Part shown: positions 26,347 to 35,937 of the stretch, piece after piece | Layout of the letters: the number at the start of each line of letters is the position of its first letter | Position numbering within the stretch: the first letter of the stretch is position 1 | Assembly (NCBI RefSeq): GCF_000719135.1 | Contig: NZ_JOEK01000016.1 | Span: forward strand, 1 to 64,000 | DNA length: 64,000 nucleotides | Direction of reading: 5' to 3' | Source of the DNA: Streptomyces avicenniae | Lineage (GTDB): Bacteria > Actinomycetota > Actinomycetes > Streptomycetales > Streptomycetaceae | Position numbers and translations under genes: made by a program | The notes under the pieces: model-generated | The model's database searches: none | The model's input: only the letters and a program-made list of their open reading frames with translations | What the model was told of the DNA's origin: nothing

Positions 26347-27243
26347 TCAGAAGCCGAAGACCTGCGTCCACCAGGGGCCGCCGTCGCCGAAGTACACGCC
26401 GACGCCCATCGTGGTGAAGTCGCAGTTGAGGATGTTCTGGCGGTGTCCGTCGCTGCCCATCCATGCGTCCATGACCGCGGTGGCGTCCTGCTGGCCGCGC
26501 GCTATGTTCTCGCCGCCCATGCTCTCGATCCCCGCGGCGGCGGCGCGGTCCCAGGGGGTCCTGCCCTCCGGGTCCGTGTGGTCGAAGAAGCCGCGCACGG
26601 CCATGTCCTGGCTGTAGGCGGCGGCGAGGGCGTTCATCGCCGGGTCGAGCGTGACGGGGACGCAGCCGACGGCGGCGCGTTCCGCGTTGACGCGGCTGAG
26701 CACGGCCTCGACGGCGGCGTTCCTGTCGTCGGGGGCCGGGGCCGGCGGCTCCTCGCGGGGCGTGGGCGCGGCCGACTCGGGTGCGGGGGAGGCGGGGGTC
26801 TCCTCCTCGGCCGGGGGCGTGGTCCGGTCCGGGGTCTCGGCCGCCTCGGTCTCGGCGGCCTCCTCCGTGCGCTCGGGCGCGGTCGTCTCCGGTGCCTCTT
26901 CCTCGGACGGGCTGTCCTCGGCCTCGGGCGTCGTGGCGGACTCGGAGGGGGACGCGCTCTCGCCGAGCGGGCCGCGCTCCGAACCGCGGCTGGTCCCCGG
27001 ACCTTCGCTCAGGTCACGTGGGGACAGCGACCCGTTCGGCGACGGCGACACGGAGCCCGCGAAGGAGGGGTCGATCCCCTGGGCGCGGATGTCGTCGGTC
27101 GTGGGGGAACCGCTGGGGGAGAAGGCGCCTCCCATGCCGGGCAGCAGTCCGCTGCCCGCGCCGACAGCGCCCACGGCCAAGGCCGCTGAGGCGCCGATCA
27201 GGCCGGTACGCGCGTGGCTCCGGCGGCGGCGATGGCGTCCCAT
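26347..27243 (-). CDS. Secreted CAP/SCP-domain protein
   Basis: This 298-aa protein starts MGRHRRRRSHARTGLIGASA and continues with a hydrophobic signal segment (LAVGAVGAGSGLLPG). A Ser/Pro/Glu/Thr-rich linker of about 120 residues follows, then a CAP domain from about residue 170. The CAP residues are visible: YSQDMAVRGFFDHTDPEGRT (first His), GGENIARGQ (Glu), and MGSDGHRQNILN (second His), then MGVGVYFGDGGPWWTQVFG. Such proteins act outside the cell wall; their activity in Streptomyces is unknown. AAGGACGG lies 8 bases before the ATG chosen; an ATG seven codons upstream is an alternative. Confidence 0.88.
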   Translation of the reverse strand: MGRHRRRRSHARTGLIGASAALAVGAVGAGSGLLPGMGGAFSPSGSPTTDDIRAQGIDPSFAGSVSPSPNGSLSPRDLSEGPGTSRGSERGPLGESASPSESATTPEAEDSPSEEEAPETTAPERTEEAAETEAAETPDRTTPPAEEETPASPAPESAAPTPREEPPAPAPDDRNAAVEAVLSRVNAERAAVGCVPVTLDPAMNALAAAYSQDMAVRGFFDHTDPEGRTPWDRAAAAGIESMGGENIARGQQDATAVMDAWMGSDGHRQNILNCDFTTMGVGVYFGDGGPWWTQVFGF

Positions 27244-27385
27244 GCGCAACACCGTCCTTGTCATCGTCGAGGGCCAACCAAGATCCAAATTCACCCGAAT
27301 GGATGAATGTTCATCGCGTGACTGTACGCCATGGCCGGGTCGGTGAGCGGGTCCCGCACCGAAAACTCCGGATAGCGTGCGTCAC

Positions 27386-27697
27386 ATGCAGCCCTCAGAA
27401 CCCCGCTCAGGGGAGGACTCCGGGACCGTGCGGATGACGGCGTGGGTGCGCGGTCATGTCCAAGGCGTCGGATTCCGCTGGTTCACCCGCGCGCAGGCAC
27501 TCGCCATCGGCGACCTGCGTGGATTCGCCTCGAACCTGGCCGACGGACGCGTCCAGGTCGTCGCCGAGGGGAGCCGTGAGCGGTGCGCGCGCCTTCTCGC
27601 CTGGCTCCGGCACGGCGACACGCCCGGCCGTGTGGACGGTGTCACCGAGATATGGGACACACCGCGCGGCGGTTATCCGGATTTCGCGATCCGGTGA
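27386..27697 (+). CDS. acyP: Acylphosphatase
   Basis: A small enzyme (103 aa as given) hydrolysing acyl phosphates. The catalytic loop [16 protein letters not shown] supplies the phosphate-binding Arg, and [17 protein letters not shown] the catalytic Asn. The C-terminal GYPDFAIR is the family ending. The start is uncertain: ATG 27386 has no ribosome binding site, while GTG 27428 (89 aa) sits 11 bases after GGGAGG and gives a length closer to known acylphosphatases. Confidence 0.9.
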   Translation: MQPSEPRSGEDSGTVRMTAWVRGHVQGVGFRWFTRAQALAIGDLRGFASNLADGRVQVVAEGSRERCARLLAWLRHGDTPGRVDGVTEIWDTPRGGYPDFAIR

Positions 27698-28031
27698 CGG
27701 GACGCGCCCCGCGCGGGGGGAAAGCACCGGTAACACCTTGCCAACAACGCTCCGACGTGCAAGGCTGCGGCCACCAGCGGCAAGTGGACGGTGCCGCCGC
27801 GCCGGGTGGGTGACTGATCGAAAACCGCCACAGGACGCCGCGTGAATGATCACCGCGGCGATACGCGGTGTGATCGTGTTGACCGTCCCACTTTTTGGTG
27901 AGACGCTGAAAGTCCCGCGCTTCTCCGCTGTGCGGCCTTGCGAAAGCAGGATGTGGCGGACGTCGCGGCTGTTATCCCTCACGACCCACCAACGGCTTCG
28001 GTCGGTCACTCAGTGTGGAGGACCATCCATC
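27698..28031 (+). other. 334-bp intergenic region with a dyad and possible promoter
   Basis: No coding sequence is supported here. TTGACC (27879-27884) could be a -35 element. It is followed at once by an imperfect dyad, GTCCCAC (27885-27891), six bases, GTGAGAC (27898-27904), 6 of 7 pairs matched. A -10 is not clear. GTGTGGAGGA just before 28032 is the ribosome binding site of the next gene. Confidence 0.4.
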
Positions 28032-28238
28032 ATGGCAAAGGCGCTTCTCGGTCACGTCGGCGGCTTCGACCCCCGAGTCATCGCCGAGATGCGACGGCTT
28101 CAGCAGCGCGTACAGGACCTGGAGACGCAGCTCGTCCGCGTCCAGGCGGAGAACGACGCGCTGGCTGCCGCCGCTCGACACGGCGACTCGGTGCTCGACA
28201 ACATCGACCTGCCCCAGGCTGAGCCCGCCCTGACCTGA
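28032..28238 (+). CDS. Small coiled-coil hypothetical protein
   Basis: A 68-aa protein: MAKALLGHVGGFDPRVIAEM followed by a heptad-patterned helix RRLQQRVQDLETQLVRVQAE and a tail SVLDNIDLPQAEPALT. It resembles small Streptomyces proteins of unknown role and could dimerise through the coiled coil. GGAGGA lies 9 bases before the ATG. It forms its own unit, with a long leader and a terminator 52 bp downstream. Confidence 0.8.
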   Translation: MAKALLGHVGGFDPRVIAEMRRLQQRVQDLETQLVRVQAENDALAAAARHGDSVLDNIDLPQAEPALT

Positions 28239-28289
28239 CCTCACCGGCGAGGACAGGCCGCTCGCGGCGCGACGCCTGCGGAATATGCG

Positions 28290-28309
28290 AGGGACGCTTC
28301 GGCGTCCCT
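28290..28309 (+). terminator. Terminator after the small coiled-coil gene
   Basis: AGGGACGC and GCGTCCCT pair over 8 bp around a TTCG tetraloop, followed by TCGTCATTTCC. Confidence 0.8.
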
Positions 28310-28430
28310 TCGTCATTTCCCCCTGAAGTCCTGCCCCGGCCGGTTGCCGTACTCGCTGAGTCTGATCTGCCCTGCATCCGCCGCGTCGAAACGGCCGATC
28401 GCAGACAAGCGGCGGGTAAAGTCGCACGGC

Positions 28431-31400
28431 GTGCATCTCAAGAGCCTCACCCTGCGGGGGTTCAAGTCCTTCGCCTCGGCCACCACGCTGCGCTTCGAGC
28501 CCGGCATCACCTGTGTGGTCGGGCCGAACGGGTCGGGCAAGTCCAATGTGGTGGACGCGCTCTCCTGGGTCATGGGCGAACAGGGCGCGAAATCCCTGCG
28601 CGGCGGAAAGATGGAGGACGTCATCTTCGCCGGGACCACCGGCCGCCCGCCCCTGGGCAGGGCCGAGGTGTCCCTGACGATCGACAACGCGGACGGCGCG
28701 TTGCCCATCGATTACACCGAAGTCACCGTGACGCGGACGATGTTCCGCAACGGTGGAAGCGAATACCAGATCAACGGCAATACGTGCCGCCTCCTCGACG
28801 TCCAGGAACTCCTGTCCGACTCGGGAATCGGCCGCGAGATGCATGTGATCGTCGGTCAGGGACGGCTCGACTCCGTGCTGCACGCCGACCCCACCGGCCG
28901 CCGCGCCTTCATCGAGGAGGCCGCCGGGGTCCTCAAGCACCGCAAGCGCAAGGAGAAGGCGCTGCGCAAGCTGGACGCGATGCAGGCCAACCTCGCCCGT
29001 GTCCAGGACCTCACCGACGAACTGCGCCGCCAGCTCAAGCCCCTCGGCCGCCAGGCCGCCGTCGCACGCAAGGCCGCCGTCATCCAGGCCGACCTGCGCG
29101 ACGCCCGCCTGCGGCTGCTCGCCGACGACCTCGTACAGCAGCGCGCCGCGCTCAGCGCGGAGATCGCCGACGAGGCCGCGCTCAAGCAGCGCAAGGAGGA
29201 GGCCACCGCCCGGCTGCGCGACGCCGCGCGCCGCGAGGCCGAACTGGAGGCCGCCACGCGCCTGCTCGCGCCGCGCGTCCAGCGCGCCGGGACCGTCTGG
29301 TACGAACTCTCCCAGTTCGCCGAACGCGTGCGCGGCACCGTCGGGCTCGCCGACGCGCGCGTCACCAGCGCCACCGCGCAGGGGCCCGAGGAGCGGCGCG
29401 GGCGCGACCCGGAGGACATGGAGCGGGAGGCCGCCCGTATCCGCGAGCAGGAGGCCGCGCTGACCGCCGCGCTTGAGGCGGCCGGACGCGCCCTCGACGA
29501 CACCGTGGACCACCGCGCCGCGCTCGAACGCTCCCTGGCCCAGGAGGAGCGTCGCCTGAAGGACGCCGCCCGCGCCCTCGCCGACCGCCGCGAGGGGCTG
29601 GCCCGTCTGCACGGCCAGGCCAACGCCGCCCGCAGCAAGGCCGCGTCCGCGCAGTCGCAGATCGACCGGCTCACCACCGCCCACGAGGAGGCGGCGGAGC
29701 GGGCCGAGCGCGCCCGCGCCGAGTACGAGACCCTGCGCGCCGAGGTGGACGGCCTCGACGCCGACGACAGCGAACTGGAGCGCGAGCACGAGGCCGCCCG
29801 CGCCGCACTCGCCGCCGCGGAGACCGAACGCGCCCGCGCCCGCGACGCCGTCACCACCGCCGAGCGCGAACGCGCCGCCACCTCGGCCCGGCACGACGCC
29901 CTCGCCCTCGGCCTGCGCCGCAAGGACGGCACGGGCGCACTGCTGTCCGCCGACGACCGGCCGGCCGGTGTCCTCGGACCGGCCGCCGAACTGCTCGCCG
30001 TCACCCCCGGGTACGAGGTGCCGGTGGCCGCCGCGCTCGGCGCCGCCGCCGACGCGATCGCCGTGGACGGCCCCGCCGCCGCGGCCGAGGCGCTGCTCCT
30101 GCTGCGCAAGCAGGACGCGGGACGTGCCGCGCTGCTCCTCGGCGGCATGCCCGACGCACCCGCCGCGCCCCCGCCCGCCGGGCTGTCGCCCGCAGCCGAC
30201 CTCGTACGCGGCCCGGCCGATCTGATGCCCGCGGTGCGCCGACTGCTGCGCGACACCGTCGTCGTGGACTCCCTGGACGAGGCGCTCGGGGTGCTCGCCG
30301 CCCACCCCGGCCTCACGGTGGTGACCGGCGAGGGCGACGTCGTCTCGCGCCACCTGGTCCACGGCGGATCGGCCGCCGCGCCCAGCCTTCTCGAGGTGCA
30401 GGCCGCCGTGGACCAGGCCGCCGCAGAACTGCGCGTGCTGACGGCCCGCTGCGCCGAACTGGGCGCCGTCTCCGAAGAGGCGGCGGAACGGCGCCGGGCG
30501 CTCGCCGCGCGCGTGGAGGAGCTGGCCGGGCGGCGCAGCGCCGCCGAGCGCGCCAAGTCCCGCGTCGCCCAGGACCTCGGGCGCCTCGCCGGGCAGGCCA
30601 GGGGCGCCGCAGGCGAGGCGGAACGGGCCGGGGCCGCCCTCGCCCGCGCCGAGGAGGAGCTGACCCGCGCCGTCGAGCAGGCCGAGGAGCTGGCGGAACG
30701 TCTCGCCACCGCGGAGGAGGCCACCGACCTGGACGAGGAGCCGGACACCGCCGTCCGCGACCGGCTCGCCGCCGACGGCGCCAACGCGCGGCAGACCGAG
30801 ATGGAGGCGCGCCTCCAGGTCCGCACCCACGAGGAGCGGGTACGCGGCCTCGCCGGGCGCGCCGACGGCCTCGACCGCGCCGCCCGCGCCGAACGGGAGG
30901 CGCGGCTGCGCGCCGAGCGGCGCCGGATCAGGATGCGGCACGAGGCGGACGTCGCCGCGGCCGTCGCGCACGGCGCGCGTCAGCTGCTGGCGCACGCCGA
31001 GGCGTCCGTCGCCCGCGCCGCGGCCGAGCGCGACACGGCGGAACGCGGCAAGGCGGAGCAGGAGGAGGCACTGGCCGCCGAGCGCGCCGCCGGACGCGCG
31101 CTCAAGGAAGAGCTGGACAAGCTGACCGACTCCGTGCACCGCGGCGAGGTCATGGGAGCCGAGAAGCGCCTGCGCATCGAGCAGTTGGAGAGCCGCGCGC
31201 TGGAGGAGCTGGGCGTCGATCCGGCGGTCCTGGTCCGGGAGTACGGCCCCGACCAGCACGTCCCGCCCTCGCCGCCCGCCGAGGGCGAGGAGCTGCCGGA
31301 CGACCAGGACCACCCGCGCAACCGGCCGCGCCCGTTCGACCGCGCCGAGCAGGAGAAGCGGCTGCGGGCCGCCGAGCGCGCGTACCGGCAGTTGGGCAAG

Positions 31401-31985
31401 GTGAACCCGCTGGCCCTTGAGGAGTTCTCCGCGCTGGAGGAGCGCCACCAGTTCCTCAGCGAGCAGCTCGCCGACCTCAAGAAGACCAGGACCGACCTCC
31501 TCCAGGTGATCAAGGAGGTGGACGAGCGGGTGGAGCAGGTCTTCACGGCCGCCTACCACGACACGGCGCGCGAGTTCGAGGGCGTCTTCTCGCGCCTCTT
31601 CCCCGGCGGTGAGGGCCGCCTGCTGCTCACCGACCCGTCCGACATGCTCACCACCGGCGTCGAGGTGGAGGCGCGCCCGCCGGGCAAGAAGGTCAAGCGG
31701 CTCTCGCTCCTGTCGGGCGGCGAGCGGTCGCTGACGGCGGTGGCGCTGCTCGTGTCGATCTTCAAGGCGCGGCCGAGCCCGTTCTACGTCATGGACGAGG
31801 TCGAGGCCGCGCTCGACGACACCAACCTCCAGCGGCTCATCAGGATCATGGAGGAGTTGAAGGACAGCTCCCAGCTCATCGTCATCACGCACCAGAAGCG
31901 GACGATGGAGGTCGCCGACGCGCTGTACGGCGTGTCGATGCAGGGGGACGGCGTCTCCAAGGTCATCAGCCAGCGTCTGTCCTGA
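28431..31985 (+). CDS. smc: Chromosome segregation protein SMC
   Basis: This 1184-aa SMC ATPase organises and segregates the chromosome with ScpA/ScpB. The N-terminal head has Walker A GPNGSGKSNVVDALSWVMGE, a long coiled coil with heavy Ala/Glu/Arg use runs either side of a hinge (about residues 515-660, TPGYEVPVAAALGAAADAIA), and the C-terminal head carries the signature LLSGGERSLTAVALLV and Walker B FYVMDEVEAALDD. The GTG at 28431 (VHLKSLTLRGFKSF) is the conserved start; upstream codons in frame are not SMC-like. Length is normal for the family. A very long antisense reading frame here is an artefact of GC bias. Confidence 0.98.
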   Translation: MHLKSLTLRGFKSFASATTLRFEPGITCVVGPNGSGKSNVVDALSWVMGEQGAKSLRGGKMEDVIFAGTTGRPPLGRAEVSLTIDNADGALPIDYTEVTVTRTMFRNGGSEYQINGNTCRLLDVQELLSDSGIGREMHVIVGQGRLDSVLHADPTGRRAFIEEAAGVLKHRKRKEKALRKLDAMQANLARVQDLTDELRRQLKPLGRQAAVARKAAVIQADLRDARLRLLADDLVQQRAALSAEIADEAALKQRKEEATARLRDAARREAELEAATRLLAPRVQRAGTVWYELSQFAERVRGTVGLADARVTSATAQGPEERRGRDPEDMEREAARIREQEAALTAALEAAGRALDDTVDHRAALERSLAQEERRLKDAARALADRREGLARLHGQANAARSKAASAQSQIDRLTTAHEEAAERAERARAEYETLRAEVDGLDADDSELEREHEAARAALAAAETERARARDAVTTAERERAATSARHDALALGLRRKDGTGALLSADDRPAGVLGPAAELLAVTPGYEVPVAAALGAAADAIAVDGPAAAAEALLLLRKQDAGRAALLLGGMPDAPAAPPPAGLSPAADLVRGPADLMPAVRRLLRDTVVVDSLDEALGVLAAHPGLTVVTGEGDVVSRHLVHGGSAAAPSLLEVQAAVDQAAAELRVLTARCAELGAVSEEAAERRRALAARVEELAGRRSAAERAKSRVAQDLGRLAGQARGAAGEAERAGAALARAEEELTRAVEQAEELAERLATAEEATDLDEEPDTAVRDRLAADGANARQTEMEARLQVRTHEERVRGLAGRADGLDRAARAEREARLRAERRRIRMRHEADVAAAVAHGARQLLAHAEASVARAAAERDTAERGKAEQEEALAAERAAGRALKEELDKLTDSVHRGEVMGAEKRLRIEQLESRALEELGVDPAVLVREYGPDQHVPPSPPAEGEELPDDQDHPRNRPRPFDRAEQEKRLRAAERAYRQLGKVNPLALEEFSALEERHQFLSEQLADLKKTRTDLLQVIKEVDERVEQVFTAAYHDTAREFEGVFSRLFPGGEGRLLLTDPSDMLTTGVEVEARPPGKKVKRLSLLSGGERSLTAVALLVSIFKARPSPFYVMDEVEAALDDTNLQRLIRIMEELKDSSQLIVITHQKRTMEVADALYGVSMQGDGVSKVISQRLS

Positions 31986-32155
31986 ACCGGGCGTGCCCCC
32001 GGCCGGAGCGCCTCGGGAGGAAAACGCCCAGTTTGCGGCGTAATGTGACTCGGACGGGGTGCGGCCGATCCCTCGAACCGGCAGCTGAACCGCTGATCCA
32101 CGCGGGGCCGGGGAAGACGGCAGGCGACGCCGTCGCACGGAACAAGGAGGGAAGC

Positions 32156-33577
32156 GTGACCACGACCTCGAACGAGGGCAGCGAAGCCCCGAGGCGACCG
32201 CCCCACCTCACGTTCGTCATCTACATCGCCGCCACCGCCGCGCTCGGCGGCTTCCTCTTCGGGTACGACAGCTCGGTGATCAACGGGGCCGTCGAGGGCA
32301 TCCGCGGACGGTTCGACATCTCCTCGGGCAGGCTCGGCACGGTCGTCGCCATCGCGCTGCTGGGCGCCGCGGCCGGGGCGCTGGTCGCGGGCAGGCTGGC
32401 CGACCGCGTCGGCCGCATCCGCGTCATGCAGCTCGCCGCCGTCCTCTTCATCATCAGCGGCATCGGCTCGATGCTGCCGTTCGCCATCTGGGACCTGGCC
32501 GTCTGGCGCACGCTCGGTGGCGTCGCCATCGGCATGGCCTCGGTGATCGCCCCCGCCTACATCGCCGAGGTGTCGCCCCCCGAGTACCGCGGACGGCTCG
32601 CCTCGTTCCAGCAGGCCGCGATCGTGCTCGGCATCGCCGTCTCGCAGCTCGTCAACTGGTTCCTGGTCAACCTCGCGAACGGCGACCAGCGTGGGCACCT
32701 GCTCGGTCTTGAGGCGTGGCAGCTGATGCTCGGCATCGAGGCCGTCCCGGCGCTGATCTACGGCCTGATGACGTTCGGCATCCCCGAGTCGCCCCGCTAC
32801 CTCGTCTCGCGCGGGCGGACCGAGGAGGCGAAGCGGGTGCTCGCCGACGTCGAGGCGAAGGGCATCGACCTCGACGCCCGGGTCGGCGAGATCAAGGCGG
32901 CGCTGCACAGCGAGAACCGCTCCAGCTGGCGTGACCTGCTCTCCTCACGCACCGTCCTGCTGCCCATCGTCTGGATCGGCATCGTCCTGTCGGCGTTCCA
33001 GCAACTCGTCGGCATCAACGTGATCTTCTACTACTCGAACTCGCTGTGGCAGTCCGTCGGCATCGACCCGGAGAGTTCGTTCTTCTACTCCTTCACCACC
33101 TCGATCATCAACATCGTCGGCACGGTCATCGCGATGGTCTTCGTGGACCGGATCGGGCGCAAGCCGCTGCTGCTCATCGGCTCGATCGGGATGGCGGTCT
33201 CCCTGGGCACCACCGCGTGGGCCTTCTCCGCCAAGCGCGGCACGGGCAGCGACATCTCCCTGCCCGACACGCAGGGCACGGTCGCGCTGATCGGCGCGCA
33301 CGCGTTCGTCCTCTTCTTCGCCCTGTCGTGGGGCGTGGTCGTGTGGGTGCTGCTGGGCGAGATGTTCCCGAGCCGCATCAGGGCCGCCGCCCTCGGCCTG
33401 GCCGCGAGCGCGCAGTGGATCGCGAACTGGGCCGTCACCCAGAGCTTCCCGACACTGTCCGAGTGGAACCTCTCCGGCGCGTACGTCATCTACACCGCGA
33501 TCGCCCTGGCGACCATCCCGTTCCTGCTGATCTGGGTCAAGGAGACCAAGGGCAAGCCGCTGGAGGAGATGGGCTGA
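32156..33577 (+). CDS. glcP: Glucose permease, MFS sugar porter family
   Basis: This 473-aa, 12-helix major facilitator has sugar-porter signatures: GGFLFGYDSSVINGAV (helix 1), GRLADRVGRIRVMQLAA (loop 2-3), PESPRYLVSRGR (loop 6-7), QLVGINVIFYYSNSLW (helix 7) and WVKETKGKPLEEMG at the end. The position between smc and ftsY matches S. coelicolor SCO5578 (GlcP1), the main glucose transporter needed for carbon repression. The GTG start follows AAGGAGGGAAGC. The substrate is inferred from synteny. Confidence 0.9.
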   Translation: MTTTSNEGSEAPRRPPHLTFVIYIAATAALGGFLFGYDSSVINGAVEGIRGRFDISSGRLGTVVAIALLGAAAGALVAGRLADRVGRIRVMQLAAVLFIISGIGSMLPFAIWDLAVWRTLGGVAIGMASVIAPAYIAEVSPPEYRGRLASFQQAAIVLGIAVSQLVNWFLVNLANGDQRGHLLGLEAWQLMLGIEAVPALIYGLMTFGIPESPRYLVSRGRTEEAKRVLADVEAKGIDLDARVGEIKAALHSENRSSWRDLLSSRTVLLPIVWIGIVLSAFQQLVGINVIFYYSNSLWQSVGIDPESSFFYSFTTSIINIVGTVIAMVFVDRIGRKPLLLIGSIGMAVSLGTTAWAFSAKRGTGSDISLPDTQGTVALIGAHAFVLFFALSWGVVVWVLLGEMFPSRIRAAALGLAASAQWIANWAVTQSFPTLSEWNLSGAYVIYTAIALATIPFLLIWVKETKGKPLEEMG

Positions 33578-33655
33578 CCGCCCGGGCGGGGGCGCGTCCG
33601 CAATACTTGGGGGCGCCCGGCACCGTCCTCCTCCATGCACCACCCAAGGGAACCG

Positions 33656-34858
33656 ATGGACATCCTGATCCTTGTCGTAGTCATCGCCGTGGTCGCCGTC
33701 GCCGCGATCGCGGCGTTCCTCGTCCGTGGGCGAGGCGCCCGCACGGCGCCACCGCGCGAGGAGAACAGGCCCGCAGCACCACCGGCGGAACCCCAGGTCG
33801 GTGAGGAGTCCCAGGCCCCGACCGACGAGGCCAGGCGCACCATCGAGGACGTCGTCCTGCCGCCGGGCACGGCGCCGCCCGCCGTCGAGGCGGAGGCGGA
33901 GGCGCCTCCGGTCGAGGTGCCCGAGCCCGCCGCGGGCCGCCTCGTCCGGCTGCGCGCGCGGCTCGCCCGCTCCCAGAGCACGCTGGGCAAGGGCCTGCTG
34001 ACGCTGCTCTCCCGCGAGCGCCTGGACGACGACACGTGGGAGGAGATCGAGGACACCCTGCTGAGCGCCGACGTCGGTGTCCGCCCCACGCAGGAACTGG
34101 TGGAGCGGCTGCGCGAGCGCGTCCGCGTCCTCGGCACGCGGACGCCCGACGAACTGCGGAACCTGCTGCGCGAGGAACTGCTGGCCCTGATCGGCCCGGA
34201 TCTCGACCGCGCCGTGCACACCGAGGGCGGCGTCTCCGTCGAGGGGGAGGAGCGGCCCGCGGTCGTCCTCGTCGTCGGCGTCAACGGCACGGGCAAGACG
34301 ACGACCACCGGCAAGCTGGCGCGCGTCCTGGTCGCCGACGGCAGGTCCGTCGTCCTCGGGGCGGCCGACACGTTCCGCGCCGCCGCCGCCGAGCAGCTCC
34401 AGACCTGGGGCGAACGGGTCGGCGCCAGGACCGTGCGCGGTCCCGAGGGCGGGGACCCGGCGTCGGTCGCGTTCGACGCCGTGCGGCAGGGCATCGAGGA
34501 GGCGGCGGACGTCGTGCTCGTGGACACCGCCGGGCGGCTGCACACCAAGACCGGCCTGATGGACGAGCTGGGCAAGGTCAAGCGGGTCGTGGAGAAGCAC
34601 GGGCCGGTCAACGAGGTGCTGCTCGTCCTCGACGCCACCACGGGGCAGAACGGGCTGGTCCAGGCCCGGGTGTTCTCCGAGGTCGTGGACATCACCGGCA
34701 TCGCCCTGACCAAGCTGGACGGCACGGCGAAGGGCGGCATCGTCATCGCCGTGCAGCGGGAGCTGGGCGTCCCGGTGAAGCTCGTCGGCCTCGGCGAGGG
34801 GCCCGACGACCTGGCGCCGTTCGAGGCGGAGGCCTTCGTGGACGCGCTGCTGGCCTGA
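33656..34858 (+). CDS. ftsY: Signal recognition particle receptor FtsY
   Basis: This 400-aa SRP GTPase has an N-terminal hydrophobic segment (ILILVVVIAVVAVAAIAAFL), a Pro/Glu-rich linker, and the NG domain: P-loop VVGVNGTGKTTTTGKL, ADTFRAAAAEQLQTW, VDTAGRLHTKTGLMDEL, and TKLDGTAKGGIV. The N-terminal membrane helix is typical of actinobacterial FtsY, which is directly anchored. It receives ribosomes from Ffh, encoded in the same window. Confidence 0.97.
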   Translation: MDILILVVVIAVVAVAAIAAFLVRGRGARTAPPREENRPAAPPAEPQVGEESQAPTDEARRTIEDVVLPPGTAPPAVEAEAEAPPVEVPEPAAGRLVRLRARLARSQSTLGKGLLTLLSRERLDDDTWEEIEDTLLSADVGVRPTQELVERLRERVRVLGTRTPDELRNLLREELLALIGPDLDRAVHTEGGVSVEGEERPAVVLVVGVNGTGKTTTTGKLARVLVADGRSVVLGAADTFRAAAAEQLQTWGERVGARTVRGPEGGDPASVAFDAVRQGIEEAADVVLVDTAGRLHTKTGLMDELGKVKRVVEKHGPVNEVLLVLDATTGQNGLVQARVFSEVVDITGIALTKLDGTAKGGIVIAVQRELGVPVKLVGLGEGPDDLAPFEAEAFVDALLA

Positions 34859-34882
34859 CGCGCCCGGCGCGGCGACGCGCCC

Positions 34883-34922
34883 GTGGCCCCGCCCCGGAAT
34901 CCGCTTCCGGGGGCGGGGCCAC
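34883..34922. terminator. Bidirectional terminator after ftsY
   Basis: GTGGCCCCGCCCCGGAA (34883-34899) pairs with TTCCGGGGGCGGGGCCAC (34905-34922) with one bulged G. It lies between the convergent ftsY and prim-pol-like genes. Confidence 0.8.
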
Positions 34923-34961
34923 AGGCATGTCACGGCTGTATACGACGGGCCGGGCCGTGGG

Positions 34962-35645
34962 TCAGGCGCGGCGGGTGAGGGAGGCGAGGGAGACGCAGGT
35001 GTAGGCCAGCGCGCCCAGCAGCACGCGCGTGGCGGGTGGCGCGGTCGCCGCCTCGGGTCCTGGCGCGCGCAGCCAGCGCACCGGGCCGTGGCCGCCGTGG
35101 TCGGACGGCGGCGCCGTGATGTGGCGCCCCGGGCCGAGCCCGCGCAGGTCCAGCGGGGCGTCCGCCCAGCCGAGGCGCCGCAGCAGCAGCGGCAGTTCCT
35201 CGGTGCTCCCCGGGGCGACGAAGAACCAGGCCCGGCCGTGCGGCGCGAGCGCGACGGGGCCCATGGGCAGGCCGAGCCGTTCCAGCCGGGGGAGTGCCCG
35301 GCAGGCGGCCGGGGCGGGGGCGTCGAGGACGTCGAAGCTGTGCCCCGTGGGCAGCAGCACGGACGCGCCGGGGATCCACGAGCAGCCGACGTGGTCGCGC
35401 GTCGCCCCCGCGCGGATGGTGAGCGCGGGGTCCAGGGGATGGGCGCCGGGCGACGCGCACCGGGGACTGCCGCAGGAGCAGACGACGGGGCCGTGCTGCG
35501 CGCGGCGCGTGGCCCAGGCGCCGGGCGTCACGTCCCAGCCCCGCAGGCCGGTGTACTCGGCGACCGCGGTCGAGACCGGGCCGGGCCGCCGGGCCGTGAG
35601 CCGCAGGTCGCGGATCTCACGGAGACCGCCGATCGTGAAGCCCAT
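34962..35645 (-). CDS. Primase/polymerase-like (prim-pol) orphan protein
   Basis: This 227-aa protein is commonly annotated as bifunctional DNA primase/polymerase N-terminal domain protein in Streptomyces. Visible features are AAVAEYTG-like start material (STAVAEYTGLRGWDVTPGAW), a Cys pair VCSCGSPRCASPGAHPLDPA, GCSWIPGASVLLPTGHSFDV with the D-V-L-D region, then GPVALAPHGRAWFFVAPG. No helicase or second primase module follows, and the catalytic Asp pair is not clear-cut, so enzymatic activity is uncertain. It is divergent from nsdA; S. coelicolor has a similar gene (SCO5581) there. Confidence 0.75.
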   Translation of the reverse strand: MGFTIGGLREIRDLRLTARRPGPVSTAVAEYTGLRGWDVTPGAWATRRAQHGPVVCSCGSPRCASPGAHPLDPALTIRAGATRDHVGCSWIPGASVLLPTGHSFDVLDAPAPAACRALPRLERLGLPMGPVALAPHGRAWFFVAPGSTEELPLLLRRLGWADAPLDLRGLGPGRHITAPPSDHGGHGPVRWLRAPGPEAATAPPATRVLLGALAYTCVSLASLTRRA

Positions 35646-35937
35646 GCACTGTCCAACGGGCCGTTCCGCCGATGGTTACGACCCGGGGGTGGCGCCCCGG
35701 GGGAGCGCGCGCGATGCTGTGCGCCCCCGGTGTGCTTCGCTCCCCTCGGGACGGCGGGCGGCGCGTACAAGTGAAGCGCGCGTGGTGGGCATGAGGGGGA
35801 GGCGGAGGGGTGGCGAATGGTGGCGCTTGCGGGTGCACCCTCACTGCCGCCGTGATCGTAGGATTACTTTCGGTACATCGGTAGACGCGACGTCAACAGG
35901 CGGGCGCGGACGACATCCGGGACGGGGGCGTGACGAC

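Noticed and set aside
27972..32138. A minus-strand open frame of almost 1,400 codons opposite smc
   Set aside because: It mirrors smc codon phase in a high-GC genome, is rich in Gly/Leu/Arg/Val without motifs, and smc on the plus strand is unambiguous.
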